From Clostridiales bacterium (lineage in GTDB: Bacteria; Bacillota; Clostridia; Clostridiales; Clostridiaceae): DNA of 32,149 bases. Position numbers and translations under genes: made by a program. Below the pieces are notes generated by a model, which saw nothing but the letters and a program-made list of their open reading frames with translations, was not told where the DNA came from and did no database searches. Shown here piece after piece: positions 1-9,204 of this stretch; positions within the stretch are counted from its first letter, which is position 1, and every line of letters begins with the position of its first letter. Where the stretch lies: contig JAGHEJ010000014.1 of assembly GCA_017889345.1 (NCBI GenBank), positions 1 to 32,149 on the forward strand, written 5' to 3'.

Positions 1-1925
1 CAATCAGAGAATATCTTGAAAAAAATTCTTTGACTTATGAAGATATTGCACCAAAAATTGCTGAGTCCTTAGAAATGAATGTTGAAAAAGTTTTAAAAGT
101 TTTAAACACTAAAGATAGCAAGGGAAATCCTGCAGGATCAGCTTACTTAATAAGAAGAGTTGAGAAACAAAAGGTTGATAAAGTTAAAGAGTTAAAGATA
201 CCTGGAATAATAATTTCTCCAGATACAAAAAGATATTATCCTAACAATGCTTATTTAGCTCATGTTCTTGGATCAACTGATATTGATGGGAAGGGACTTA
301 CTGGAATTGAGCTTATGTATGATGAAGAGCTTACAGGTGTTGATGGATTTAGAATTGTTGAGCTTGATGCTAAATCAAGAGACTTACCTTATTCAATAAG
401 TGAATACATAGATCCGATTGACGGAAAAAATGTTGTTTTAACGATTGATGAGAAAATTCAATTTTTCGCAGAAAAGGCTGCGAGTCAAGCACTTATTGAT
501 AATAAAGCAAAAGCTGTTTCAATTCTTGTTATGAATCCAGAAAATGGTGAGATTCTTGCTATGGTTAATAAACCAGATTTTAATCCAAATACTGTGAGAG
601 ATGAAGTTGCAACTTATGATGAGCTTCAAAAGCTTTGGAGAAATAGAGCAGTTAATGATATTTATGAACCAGGATCTATCTTTAAAATTATAACGGCAGT
701 AGCAGCAATAGAAGAAGGCGTTGTTTCGGAAAATGATACTTTTATTTGTAATGGAAGTAAAGAAGTTGGTGGAAGAATTATTCACTGTTGGAAAAGAACA
801 GGACATGGAACTATAGATTTTCATGGAATCCTTGAGAATTCTTGTAATGTTGGAACTATGGAACTTGGAGAAAGACTTGGGGCTGAAACTTTAAATAAAT
901 ATATAAAGAGATTTGGTTTTGGAGAAAAGACAGGGATTGATTTACCAGGAGAAGCAAAAGGAATTATTAAAAAGACAGAAGATATATCAATTGTTGATCT
1001 TGCTACAATTTCTTTTGGACAGACAAACACTACAACTCCAGTTCAATTTATGGCTGCAGTTAATGCTATTGCTAATGATGGAGTTTGGGTTAGACCACAT
1101 CTAATGAAAGAAATTTCTTATTATGATGATGAGTTTAATTATATTGTAGATAGAAAGTTTGAAGATTATGGAGAAAAGAGAGTAGTAAGTGAAGAAATTT
1201 CTAGAGAAGTAAGGGATATTTTAGAGAAAGTTATTTCTGAAGGATCAGGAAAGAGAGCGTTCATAGAAGGTTATGAAATTGCAGGTAAAACTGGTACGGC
1301 TCAAAAGGTTGATCCCGAAACTGGAACTTACGGAGCAGGAAAATATATTTCTTCATTCGTAGGATTTGCGCCAGCTAGCGATCCAAAGGTGAGTATCTTT
1401 ATTTCTATAGATGAGCCTTCTGCTGGAGAATATTATGCTGGAGTAATTACAACACCAGTTGCAAGACAACTTTTCTCAGACATATTTAATTATTTATCAA
1501 TTGATGTTTCATCAAGCAATGATGATGTTAGAAAAAGTTTGCTCAAAGATGTAATTATACCAGAAATTAGAGAGTTTACTGTTCAAGATGGTCAACAAGT
1601 TTTAAAAGAATTGAATCTTGATTATGAACTTGTAGGTGAAGGAGATAAGATTGTTGATATTACTCCAAAGCCAGGATATTCTGTAAAAGAAGGAACAAAG
1701 ATTGTTATATATAGAGGTGATTCATCTCAAATTGATAAGCAGGTATTGATGCCCGATCTGTACGGATACAGTAAGCAGGGAGCTATTGAAATTTTGGAAA
1801 GTATTGGACTTAAATATAAAATTATAGGCGATGGCTTACTGGTTAATCAAAGTGTTGAAGTTGGTAAGATTGTTAATCGGGGAGATACAGTTGAATTAAC
1901 TTTTAGTACTAAAGATATTCATTAA
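1..1925 (+). CDS. spoVD: Class B penicillin-binding protein, SpoVD/FtsI type (5' partial)
   Basis: Transpeptidase that cross-links septal or spore-cortex peptidoglycan from the outer face of the membrane. The frame is open to the first base of the window, so the N-terminal membrane anchor and part of the dimerisation domain lie upstream; the TTG at 30 is not a credible start. Visible in order are the rest of the PBP dimer domain, the transpeptidase domain with SxxK (SIFK, near base 674), SxN (SCN, near 840) and KTG (near 1287), then two C-terminal PASTA domains (about bases 1557-1715 and 1746-1910). PASTA domains plus an FtsW/SpoVE partner four genes downstream fit SpoVD or PBP2B; the two cannot be separated by sequence alone. 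No other class B PBP is in the window, so one protein might serve both division and sporulation (inference). A terminator follows directly. Confidence 0.9.
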   Translation, partial: IREYLEKNSLTYEDIAPKIAESLEMNVEKVLKVLNTKDSKGNPAGSAYLIRRVEKQKVDKVKELKIPGIIISPDTKRYYPNNAYLAHVLGSTDIDGKGLTGIELMYDEELTGVDGFRIVELDAKSRDLPYSISEYIDPIDGKNVVLTIDEKIQFFAEKAASQALIDNKAKAVSILVMNPENGEILAMVNKPDFNPNTVRDEVATYDELQKLWRNRAVNDIYEPGSIFKIITAVAAIEEGVVSENDTFICNGSKEVGGRIIHCWKRTGHGTIDFHGILENSCNVGTMELGERLGAETLNKYIKRFGFGEKTGIDLPGEAKGIIKKTEDISIVDLATISFGQTNTTTPVQFMAAVNAIANDGVWVRPHLMKEISYYDDEFNYIVDRKFEDYGEKRVVSEEISREVRDILEKVISEGSGKRAFIEGYEIAGKTGTAQKVDPETGTYGAGKYISSFVGFAPASDPKVSIFISIDEPSAGEYYAGVITTPVARQLFSDIFNYLSIDVSSSNDDVRKSLLKDVIIPEIREFTVQDGQQVLKELNLDYELVGEGDKIVDITPKPGYSVKEGTKIVIYRGDSSQIDKQVLMPDLYGYSKQGAIEILESIGLKYKIIGDGLLVNQSVEVGKIVNRGDTVELTFSTKDIH

Positions 1926-1937
1926 AAAAATTAACAG

Positions 1938-1967
1938 AAAGAAAGGATATAATCCTTTCTTTTATTT
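1938..1967 (+). terminator. Rho-independent terminator after spoVD
   Basis: A perfect 11-bp stem (arms 1938-1948 and 1952-1962) with a 3-base loop is followed by a T-rich stretch. It lies between the spoVD stop and the murE ribosome binding site (AGGAGG, 1976-1981), so it should uncouple spoVD transcription at least partly from the mur genes. Confidence 0.75.
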
Positions 1968-1985
1968 ATAAATCTAGGAGGACAA

Positions 1986-3449
1986 ATGAGGATAGGGAAA
2001 TTATTTAATGGATTTAATTATAATATTGTTTTGGGAAATGATGATATTGAGATAAATAAAATTACTGATAATACAAATGAGGTTTCTGAAGGAGATGTTT
2101 TCTTTTGTATAAAAGGATATAATTTTGATGGACATAATTTTATAGATCTTGTTATAAGTAAAGGTGCTAAAGTTATAGTAATTAACGATTGTTTTAGTGA
2201 AAAGATTCCAAAAGATTTAGATTGTGTTGTTATATCAGTTGATGATACTAGAAAAGCTTTGGCAATAGTATCAATAAATTTTTATGGACGACTACATGAA
2301 AAATTTAAATTAATTGGAATAACTGGAACAAATGGTAAGACAACAACAACTTTTATTCTTAGAGAAATTTTTAGAAATGCTGGTTATAGAACAGGTGTTA
2401 TTGGAACAATAAGTAACTTTATTAATGATAGAAAAATTAAAGCTGAAAGAACAACTCCTGGAGCATTGCAACTTAATGAACTTTTTTCTGAAATGCACAA
2501 GGAAAAAGTTGAGTATTGTTTTATGGAAGTATCTTCACACGCTTTAGGGCTTAATAGAGTTTATGGAATTCAATTTGATTATGGAGTTTTTACAAACTTA
2601 ACCCAAGATCATTTAGATTTTCATAAAAATTTCTCAGATTATTTTAAAGCGAAATTAAAATTGTTTGAGAATAGTACTATGAAAATTATAAATAGTGATG
2701 ACTTGTATGGAAATCAAATTATTGAAAAAATAGATTCAAATGTTATTACATATGGTGTTGAAAATGTTAAGAGTGATTTTGTAGCTAAAAATATTATTTT
2801 GAAAAATGATAAGACAACCTTTACAGTTTGTGATAAGTTTGGGAAAGAATATACTTTTGATTACAATCTTGTTGGGAGATTTAATGTTTATAATGCACTT
2901 CCTTCAATTATAATTGCACTGAATGAGGGAATATCTGAAACTGTTATTCGTGAAAGTCTTAAAAATATTTTTGTTAGTGGAAGACTTGAAAATGTATCTA
3001 AGAGATATAATTTGGACTGTGATATATATCTTGATTATGCACATACGCCAGATGGACTTGAAAATTGTTTAACAACTCTTAAGAAAATTGCTAAAGGTAG
3101 AATTGTTTGTGTTGTTGGTTGTGGCGGAGATAGAGATAGAGAAAAAAGACCTTTAATAGGTGAAATTGCTACAAGGTTAAGTGATTATGTTTATATAACT
3201 TCTGATAATCCACGAAGTGAAGATCCAGAAAAAATTATAGATGATATTGTAAAGGGAATTGATAAGTCGAATTATGAAGTTGTAATAAGTCGATTTGATG
3301 CGATAAAAAAATCTATAAAAAATAGAAAAACTAGTGATATAATTTTGATAGCAGGGAAAGGGCATGAAGACTATCAAATTTTAAAAGACAAAGTTATACA
3401 TTTTGATGAAAGAGAAGTTATAGACGAAATTTTAAAAGAAAATGATTAG
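1986..3449 (+). CDS. murE: UDP-N-acetylmuramoyl-tripeptide synthetase MurE (meso-DAP type)
   Basis: Cytoplasmic Mur ligase adding the third amino acid to UDP-MurNAc-L-Ala-D-Glu using ATP. Its 487 residues match the family length. The P-loop GTNGKTT ends at residues 114-120 (Lys118), and EVSSHAL and the carbamylated-lysine region FKAKLK follow. The DNPR motif at residues 407-410 is characteristic of meso-diaminopimelate-adding enzymes; lysine-adding enzymes differ at this site. The stem peptide therefore most likely carries meso-DAP. The ATG has a near-perfect Shine-Dalgarno AGGAGG four bases upstream. murF follows after a gap of about 30 bases with no terminator, so the two are probably co-transcribed. 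Confidence 0.95.
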   Translation: MRIGKLFNGFNYNIVLGNDDIEINKITDNTNEVSEGDVFFCIKGYNFDGHNFIDLVISKGAKVIVINDCFSEKIPKDLDCVVISVDDTRKALAIVSINFYGRLHEKFKLIGITGTNGKTTTTFILREIFRNAGYRTGVIGTISNFINDRKIKAERTTPGALQLNELFSEMHKEKVEYCFMEVSSHALGLNRVYGIQFDYGVFTNLTQDHLDFHKNFSDYFKAKLKLFENSTMKIINSDDLYGNQIIEKIDSNVITYGVENVKSDFVAKNIILKNDKTTFTVCDKFGKEYTFDYNLVGRFNVYNALPSIIIALNEGISETVIRESLKNIFVSGRLENVSKRYNLDCDIYLDYAHTPDGLENCLTTLKKIAKGRIVCVVGCGGDRDREKRPLIGEIATRLSDYVYITSDNPRSEDPEKIIDDIVKGIDKSNYEVVISRFDAIKKSIKNRKTSDIILIAGKGHEDYQILKDKVIHFDEREVIDEILKEND

Positions 3450-3478
3450 TCATATTTCGTTTTAAGGGTGTGTTGAAA

Positions 3479-4843
3479 ATGACTTTAAATTTACAAGAAA
3501 TTTTGGAATGTATATCGGGAAATTTAATTTTGAAAGGTAGACAACAAAATTTCAATAAGATTTCAATTGATACGAGAAGCATTTCTAATCAAGAAATTTT
3601 CTTGGCGATTGGTGGAAATAATTTTGATGGAAATAAATATATTCTTGACGCTATTAAAAAGGGCGTTAGATTATGTATAATAGATAAAAAATATTTTGAG
3701 AAAGATGAGTTTAAAGATTTCGATGTGTCGATTATTTTAGTCGAAAATACTTTGAGAGCTTTAGAACAATTAGCAATTTTTGTTAGATCAAAAATTAGTA
3801 TCCCTATTATTGCTGTAACTGGATCAGTCGGGAAAACTACAACGAAGGATTTAATACACGACTTTTTATCAGCTAGGCACAAAGTGTACAAGATATTTGG
3901 GAATTTTAACAATCATTTGGGAATGCCGTTGTCTTTAATAAATATTGATGATGATGCAGAAATTGGAGTTTTTGAATTAGGTATGAGCAATCTTGGAGAG
4001 ATTGATTATCTTGCAAAAATTCTGAGACCAAAGATTGGAGTTATAACAAATATTGGTGAGAGTCATATTGAGTTTCTTAAAACTCGAGAAAATATTTTGA
4101 AAGCTAAGATGGAAATTACAAATTATTTTGGTGAAGATAATGTTTTGATTATAAATAATGAAGATGATTTGTTATCGACTGTTAATTCATCTAATTTTAA
4201 ATTATATAAAATTGGTTTTTCAGATGAGTGTGATTTGTATGCACGAAATTTAAAATTAAATGAAGATAGTATTGAATATGAACTTACATATTTAAATGAA
4301 GATAAAAAAGTTTCTATACCTATTTTGGGTAAACATAATGTTTTGAATTCTCTTATAGCTTTTAAAATCTGTGAGATTTTTGATATTCCTATACAATTGA
4401 TAGAAGATAAGATTAAATGTTTGAGTGGCTCATCAATGAGGCAAGAAATTTTAAAATATAAAAATATGACTATTATAAATGATTGTTATAATGCAAGTCC
4501 AAGCTCAATGAAAAGTAGTATTGATGTTTTAAATCTTTATTCAAATATAAAAGTTTGTATTTTGGGAGACATGGCAGAGCTTGGAGAAAATTCTGGGTCG
4601 TATCATGAAGAGGTCGGTGAATACGCAAATGGAAAAATTGATAAGCTTATTGCAATAGGTCAATATAGTCATTTTTATTGTAGTAAATTTGATGACAAAG
4701 TAAATTGCTTTTGTTTTCATACTCTCGCAAAATTCCAAAATGAAATTCTAAAAATTTTAAATGGAGCAGAAACAATTTTAATTAAGGCTTCTCGTTCTTC
4801 AAAATTTGAAAGGGTTATAAACATAATTGAAGATAAATTTTAA
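3479..4843 (+). CDS. murF: UDP-N-acetylmuramoyl-tripeptide--D-alanyl-D-alanine ligase MurF
   Basis: Cytoplasmic ligase adding D-Ala-D-Ala to complete the UDP-MurNAc-pentapeptide. The P-loop VTGSVGKTTTKD is present (Lys119), followed by the Mur ligase central-domain signature FELGMSN and a C-terminal domain with GDMAELG and KASRS. I chose the ATG at 3479 (454 residues) because MTLNLQEIL aligns with usual MurF N-termini and AAGGG lies about 10 bases upstream. In-frame TTG (3473) and GTG (3470) are alternatives. It lies between murE and mraY, the usual order in this pathway cluster. Confidence 0.94.
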   Translation: MTLNLQEILECISGNLILKGRQQNFNKISIDTRSISNQEIFLAIGGNNFDGNKYILDAIKKGVRLCIIDKKYFEKDEFKDFDVSIILVENTLRALEQLAIFVRSKISIPIIAVTGSVGKTTTKDLIHDFLSARHKVYKIFGNFNNHLGMPLSLINIDDDAEIGVFELGMSNLGEIDYLAKILRPKIGVITNIGESHIEFLKTRENILKAKMEITNYFGEDNVLIINNEDDLLSTVNSSNFKLYKIGFSDECDLYARNLKLNEDSIEYELTYLNEDKKVSIPILGKHNVLNSLIAFKICEIFDIPIQLIEDKIKCLSGSSMRQEILKYKNMTIINDCYNASPSSMKSSIDVLNLYSNIKVCILGDMAELGENSGSYHEEVGEYANGKIDKLIAIGQYSHFYCSKFDDKVNCFCFHTLAKFQNEILKILNGAETILIKASRSSKFERVINIIEDKF

Positions 4844-4889
4844 AAATATGAGGGAGGTACTTAAACCGAAGTTGGTTTAGGGTGTAAAA

Positions 4890-5858
4890 ATGAAAGTAAT
4901 ACTAGAGATATTTATTCCTTTAATAATCTCATTTATTTTAGCGTATTTGCTGGGAAAAATTTTGATTCCAATATTACACAGGATGAAATATGGACAAAGC
5001 ATAAGAGAAGAAGGGCCAAAGGCCCATATGAAAAAGCAGGGGACTCCAACAATTGGGGGACTTATTTTTATAATTGCTACAACGATAGTTACGATTTTGT
5101 ACTCAGCTTTTTATGTAAAGAGTTTTAATAATAGTGCAATAGTTCTTTTATTAATATTTTTAGCATTTGGATTTGTAGGATTTTTAGATGATTATCTGAA
5201 GATAAAAAGGAAGAAGAATTTAGGTCTTAAAGCTTATCAAAAAATGGTATTACTTATGATGATTACATTATTTATATATTTCTTTACTAATGATACAACT
5301 GGTGCAATTTTACGTGTTCCAATTTTAAATATTAATATTGAATTATCATATTTATATTTACCATTTTTATTTGTTTACTTTACTGGTGTAACAAATGCTG
5401 TGAATTTAACTGATGGATTAGATGGATTGGCTACGACAGTAACAATAATAGTTTTAATATTTTTGTTTTTGGTTAGTTTCATATCCGGAAATGTAGATGC
5501 AGGAATTTTTGCATTTATTTTGGTTGGAGCATTGATGGCATTTTTATTTTTTAATATTAATCCAGCTAAAGTTTTTATGGGAGACACTGGATCTCTTGCA
5601 CTTGGTGGAGCAATTGCTGGAATTGCATTTGTACTTGGTATTGAATTGGTTTTAATCGTTGCTGGTATAATCTACGTTATAGAAACATTATCTGTTATTA
5701 TTCAAGTTGTTGTATTTAAGCTTACAAAGAAAAGAGTATTTAAAATGGCTCCTATTCACCATCATTTTGAGCATTTAGGTTGGAGCGAAAACAAAATAGT
5801 ATATGTTTTTGGAGCGATTACTTTATTTGCATGCATCATATCTTTTTTGATGCTATGA
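4890..5858 (+). CDS. mraY: Phospho-N-acetylmuramoyl-pentapeptide transferase MraY
   Basis: Integral membrane enzyme that moves phospho-MurNAc-pentapeptide from UDP to undecaprenyl phosphate, making lipid I. Its 322 residues, with about ten hydrophobic segments, match the family. Diagnostic motifs are present: a DDYLK region near residues 99-103, NLTDGLDGLA, NxNPAKVFMGDTGSLALGG and HHHFEH. The start is preceded by AGGGTG. The next gene, ftsW/spoVE, begins within about 10 bases; murD, which often follows mraY in other bacteria, is absent here. Confidence 0.96.
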   Translation: MKVILEIFIPLIISFILAYLLGKILIPILHRMKYGQSIREEGPKAHMKKQGTPTIGGLIFIIATTIVTILYSAFYVKSFNNSAIVLLLIFLAFGFVGFLDDYLKIKRKKNLGLKAYQKMVLLMMITLFIYFFTNDTTGAILRVPILNINIELSYLYLPFLFVYFTGVTNAVNLTDGLDGLATTVTIIVLIFLFLVSFISGNVDAGIFAFILVGALMAFLFFNINPAKVFMGDTGSLALGGAIAGIAFVLGIELVLIVAGIIYVIETLSVIIQVVVFKLTKKRVFKMAPIHHHFEHLGWSENKIVYVFGAITLFACIISFLML

Positions 5859-5868
5859 AAGGAATGAC

Positions 5869-7035
5869 TTGTATATGGAAAATAAAGATAATGAATTAAC
5901 TCCTAAGAAAACTAGAGTTTCTAGATTATTTAAGCTTAACAAAGCTGATGGGGAAATTGATTATATTCTTTTTTATACATTAATACTTCTTGTTGCAATA
6001 GGAGCTATAATGATTTATAGTGCTAGCTCCTATAGAGCAGCAAATGAACTTCAAGATAGTATGGCATATTTAAAAAAACAATTAGTCTTTGTTGGAATTG
6101 GATCAGTATCAGTTATCTTCTTTATTAATTGGGATTATCACAAATTTAAAAATGGAAAGTTAATTGCATTTTTAATGGTAGTAACAATAATTTTATTACT
6201 CTTAGTATTCTTATTCCCTCCAATAAATGGAGCACAAAGATGGATACAACTTGGACCTTTATCATTACAACCGTCGGAAATGGCTAAGTATGTTGTTGTA
6301 ATTTATTTAGCAAAAAGTCTTGATAAGAAAGGCGATGAGATAAAAAGTTTTTGGAGAGGAGTATTTCCAACTTTATTAGTCGCTGGAATTTTTGCAGGAC
6401 TTGTACTTGCTGAGAAAAATTTAAGTATAACGTCTGTTATAATGTTTGTTGCCTTTATATTAATTACAATTTCAGGAGCGAGAAAGAGACATCTTATAAC
6501 TCTCGGTGGAATTGGATTAATGGCAGGAATTTCACTTATACTTGCAGCTCCATATAGGTTGAAAAGACTTTTAAGTTTCTTAGATCCGTGGGCAGATCCA
6601 AGAGGAGATGGATATCAACTTATACAATCTTTATTAGCACTTGGGTCAGGTGGATTTTTAGGATTAGGTTTTGGAATGTCAAGACAAAAAGCTTATTATT
6701 TACCAGAGCCACACAACGATTTTATATTTTCAGTTATAGGAGAAGAAACTGGATTTTTAGGTTGTATAATAGTAATCTCTTTGTTTGCAATTTTAATTTG
6801 GAGAGGTGTTATAATCTCAATTAAATGTAAAGATAATTTCGGAACATTATTAGCTATGGGAATTACATCTGTTATTGCTATACAAGCGATAATAAATTTA
6901 GCTGTTGTTACTGGAACGATGCCTGTTACAGGAGTGCCATTACCATTTATAAGTTATGGTGGTTCATCTCTTTTATTTAATATGACGGCGATGGGAATTC
7001 TTTTGAATGTATCTAGAAATAGAGCGAAATGGTAG
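5869..7035 (+). CDS. FtsW/RodA/SpoVE family lipid II polymerase
   Basis: SEDS-family glycosyltransferase of 388 residues with about ten membrane segments. It polymerises peptidoglycan together with a class B PBP, here most likely the SpoVD-type protein at the window start. Family signatures visible include the GAQRWIQLGPLSLQPSE region and the C-terminal PLPFISYGGSSL. The cytoplasmic N-terminus is about 30 residues and charged. AAAGGA precedes both a TTG (5869, 5-base spacing) and an ATG (5875, 11-base spacing); the start could be either. SpoVE and FtsW cannot be told apart from sequence alone; position next to spoVD and mraY suits both names. Confidence 0.92.
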   Translation: MYMENKDNELTPKKTRVSRLFKLNKADGEIDYILFYTLILLVAIGAIMIYSASSYRAANELQDSMAYLKKQLVFVGIGSVSVIFFINWDYHKFKNGKLIAFLMVVTIILLLLVFLFPPINGAQRWIQLGPLSLQPSEMAKYVVVIYLAKSLDKKGDEIKSFWRGVFPTLLVAGIFAGLVLAEKNLSITSVIMFVAFILITISGARKRHLITLGGIGLMAGISLILAAPYRLKRLLSFLDPWADPRGDGYQLIQSLLALGSGGFLGLGFGMSRQKAYYLPEPHNDFIFSVIGEETGFLGCIIVISLFAILIWRGVIISIKCKDNFGTLLAMGITSVIAIQAIINLAVVTGTMPVTGVPLPFISYGGSSLLFNMTAMGILLNVSRNRAKW

Positions 7036-7056
7036 TAATGTTTTTGAGAGGTAAAA

Positions 7057-7833
7057 TTGGATAATACAAGTGGGAAAAGAATGATGAGTAAAAATAGATT
7101 GATCAAAAGACAAAGAATATTTTTTCTACGAAGAATGGTCTTTATTTTTTTAATATTTATAATATTTTTGTTGGTTTTAATAAACTCTGCTATTTTTGAT
7201 ATAAAATATTTGAAGATTACTGGCAATAAAATTTTATCTCAAGAATACATAACCCAAGAATTAAATGGTTTGTTTCATAAAAATATATTGTTCTATCCAA
7301 TAGATTCAGAGTTTAAAACTTTACAAGAAAACAAATATATTGAAAATATTATTTACAAAAGACAGTATCCTAACACTTTAAATATTATTGTTGATGAAAC
7401 AGAAGTTGATTATTATATTTATTACAATAACGAGTACTATTTATTTGATAAAACTATGAAGTTAGTAGATATAATTGATTATCAAGGAGACTTCAAAGTT
7501 TTAGAAGTTGTAGGTGTTAAGTTTTCGGGCGACATAAAAATAGGGCAAACATTGTTTTCGCAAGATAGCAGAGAAGTTCAGTGGCTCACAAATTTAGGTG
7601 AGCTGCTTGATTTAAATCAAAGCAATATATCTTTTGACTACGTTGATTTAAGTGATATTCATAATGTAATAATTGGATATAAAGATATAAAAATTAAAAT
7701 TGGTAATAATTCAGATTTAAGACAAAAATTAAATGATGCAATAAATATTATAGAATCTAATCCAAAATTTAAAGATATGAAAGGTTATATAGATGTAAGA
7801 GCTAAAAATTATCCGGTAATTTCGCTCGAATAA
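7057..7833 (+). CDS. divIB: Cell division protein DivIB/FtsQ
   Basis: Bitopic membrane protein of the divisome, 258 residues. It has a basic cytoplasmic segment (residues 1-26), one membrane helix (about 27-47) and an extracellular POTRA domain that starts at FDIKYLKITGN, followed by the beta domain. The start is TTG with GAGAGGT upstream. It sits directly after ftsW/spoVE, as in many clostridia, and a long hairpin follows it. Sequence conservation in this family is low, so the call rests on topology, the POTRA start and position. Confidence 0.85.
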   Translation: MDNTSGKRMMSKNRLIKRQRIFFLRRMVFIFLIFIIFLLVLINSAIFDIKYLKITGNKILSQEYITQELNGLFHKNILFYPIDSEFKTLQENKYIENIIYKRQYPNTLNIIVDETEVDYYIYYNNEYYLFDKTMKLVDIIDYQGDFKVLEVVGVKFSGDIKIGQTLFSQDSREVQWLTNLGELLDLNQSNISFDYVDLSDIHNVIIGYKDIKIKIGNNSDLRQKLNDAINIIESNPKFKDMKGYIDVRAKNYPVISLE

Positions 7834-7837
7834 TTAT

Positions 7838-7875
7838 AAAAATTTAAATTTTCAAGAAGGAAATTTTAAATTTTT
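7838..7875 (+). terminator. Probable terminator between divIB and sepF
   Basis: An 11-bp A/T stem (7838-7848 with 7865-7875), one T-T mismatch, then a further 4-bp TTTC/GAAA stem and a 6-base loop. The 3' arm ends in five T, but no separate T tract follows, so it may be a weak terminator or an RNA-processing hairpin. Confidence 0.55.
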
Positions 7876-7928
7876 GTAGAATAATTATCGTATCGAAGTG
7901 AATTTTATGGGGGAAGGTAGGAAAAAAT

Positions 7929-8402
7929 ATGGCTTTAAGAAATGCGGCTGAGAAAGTATGGGGTTTTTTTGGTTTGAAAGACGAGTACGAGGATGCAATT
8001 GAAGAAGATGTAAAACAAAAAAACACTGATGAAACTTTTTCGATGGAAAAGCAAAATACTCAAATTGAAACAACAAATTTAAACGGTAAAGTTGTGAATC
8101 TTCATGCTGGAGCAAATGTTGCTAAAATGACTATTATCAAGCCTGTTGCTTATGATGAAGTTTTAGGAATTTGCGACGATCTTAAAAATAGAAAGATAGT
8201 TATAGTTAACGCAACAATTTTGGATCCAAAAGTAGCTCAAAGAACAGTAGATTTTTTATGTGGAGCTAGTTATGCACTTGATGCAGAATTCAAAGAAGTT
8301 GAAAAATCTATTTACATATTGGCTCCTTCAAATGTTGAGGTTACAAAAGAGCTTAAAAAAGAGATTCAAACAAAAAGCAGTTTGTTTAGTTGGGCGAAGT
8401 AA
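7929..8402 (+). CDS. sepF: Cell division protein SepF (copy 1)
   Basis: SepF polymerises at the membrane and links FtsZ to the division site. The 157-residue protein has an N-terminal amphipathic segment (residues 1-17, ending VWGFFGLKD) that fits the membrane-binding helix. An acidic, variable linker follows, then a C-terminal SepF core from about residue 66 (MTIIKPVAYDEV, DFLCGASYALDAE). The ATG has a purine-rich GGGGGAAGG upstream. Its 3' end overlaps the start region of ylmH. A diverged second copy lies at 10969. Confidence 0.93.
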   Translation: MALRNAAEKVWGFFGLKDEYEDAIEEDVKQKNTDETFSMEKQNTQIETTNLNGKVVNLHAGANVAKMTIIKPVAYDEVLGICDDLKNRKIVIVNATILDPKVAQRTVDFLCGASYALDAEFKEVEKSIYILAPSNVEVTKELKKEIQTKSSLFSWAK

Positions 8403-8404
8403 GA

Positions 8405-9181
8405 TTGTTAGGTAAGAACGATTTTATAAAAATATTTGGAAAAAATCTTGAAAATATAGACAAGTTATATTCGTCTTATTCTACTGCGTATAAATCGGGA
8501 AGAACGATCATTACAAATGATTTTTATCCAGTTTCGGTTGTTAATTTGTTGGAGCGTTCTTCAAGTAGAATAGGATTAAACATTTTAGGTTACGGATTTT
8601 CAGATGATGCTGAAAGATGTTTGATTGCTTTTAGCGAAGAAGTATGCGATGTTTCAGTTTTTGATGGTGCAGCTAAAATTTTGAGGATTTCTTATAACGA
8701 TAAGTTTAACAAATTATCGCATAGAGATTTTCTAGGAAGTATTATGTCTTTAGGATTTACCCGTGAAAAGATGGGTGATCTAGTTGTGGAAGGTAATTGT
8801 GTTTATATTCCTATAGTAATAGACTTCGTAGATTATGTTATTCAAAACTTGGTAAAGGTTAGGAATGTGCCTGTTCAAGTTGGTCTTGAATTATTCACGA
8901 GATTGCCTCAAAAAAATTTTGAAATTTTATATAAGGTTGTAGCATCACTTAGAATTGATGTAATTGTATCGGCTTTAACTAATCTTTCAAGAGAAAAAGC
9001 GAAGTCTCTTGTTTATGGAAGTAAAGTTAAATTAAATGGAAATTTAGAACTTGATGCTGATACAAATGTCTGCGAAAATGATATAATTGTGATAAGTGGT
9101 TATGGAAAATTTAAAATTCGAGAACGTTTAGGCAATACAGCTAAAAATAAAATTAAAATTGTCATAGACAAGTTTATTTAA
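8405..9181 (+). CDS. ylmH: YlmH family RNA-binding protein with S4 domain
   Basis: Cytoplasmic protein of the YlmH family, found next to sepF and divIVA in many Firmicutes; members bind RNA/ribosomes through a C-terminal S4 domain. Here the S4-like fold spans about residues 180-240 (RIDVIVSALTNLSREKAKSLV, then VKLNG). TTG at 8405 is the best start: it is just after the sepF stop (8400-8402) and fits translational coupling. The in-frame TTG at 8390 lies inside sepF and has no ribosome binding site. Predicted length is 258 residues. Confidence 0.82.
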   Translation: MLGKNDFIKIFGKNLENIDKLYSSYSTAYKSGRTIITNDFYPVSVVNLLERSSSRIGLNILGYGFSDDAERCLIAFSEEVCDVSVFDGAAKILRISYNDKFNKLSHRDFLGSIMSLGFTREKMGDLVVEGNCVYIPIVIDFVDYVIQNLVKVRNVPVQVGLELFTRLPQKNFEILYKVVASLRIDVIVSALTNLSREKAKSLVYGSKVKLNGNLELDADTNVCENDIIVISGYGKFKIRERLGNTAKNKIKIVIDKFI

Positions 9182-9204
9182 ATTAAAGTTTTGAGGTGAA
9201 AAGT

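Noticed and set aside
4848-4880. Ten-codon mini-ORF and small AAACC/GGTTT hairpin upstream of mraY
   Set aside because: No ribosome binding site for the mini-ORF and a weak hairpin; no evidence for a leader peptide.
8390-8404. Longer ylmH start at TTG 8390
   Set aside because: Lies inside sepF and has no ribosome binding site; TTG 8405 fits better.
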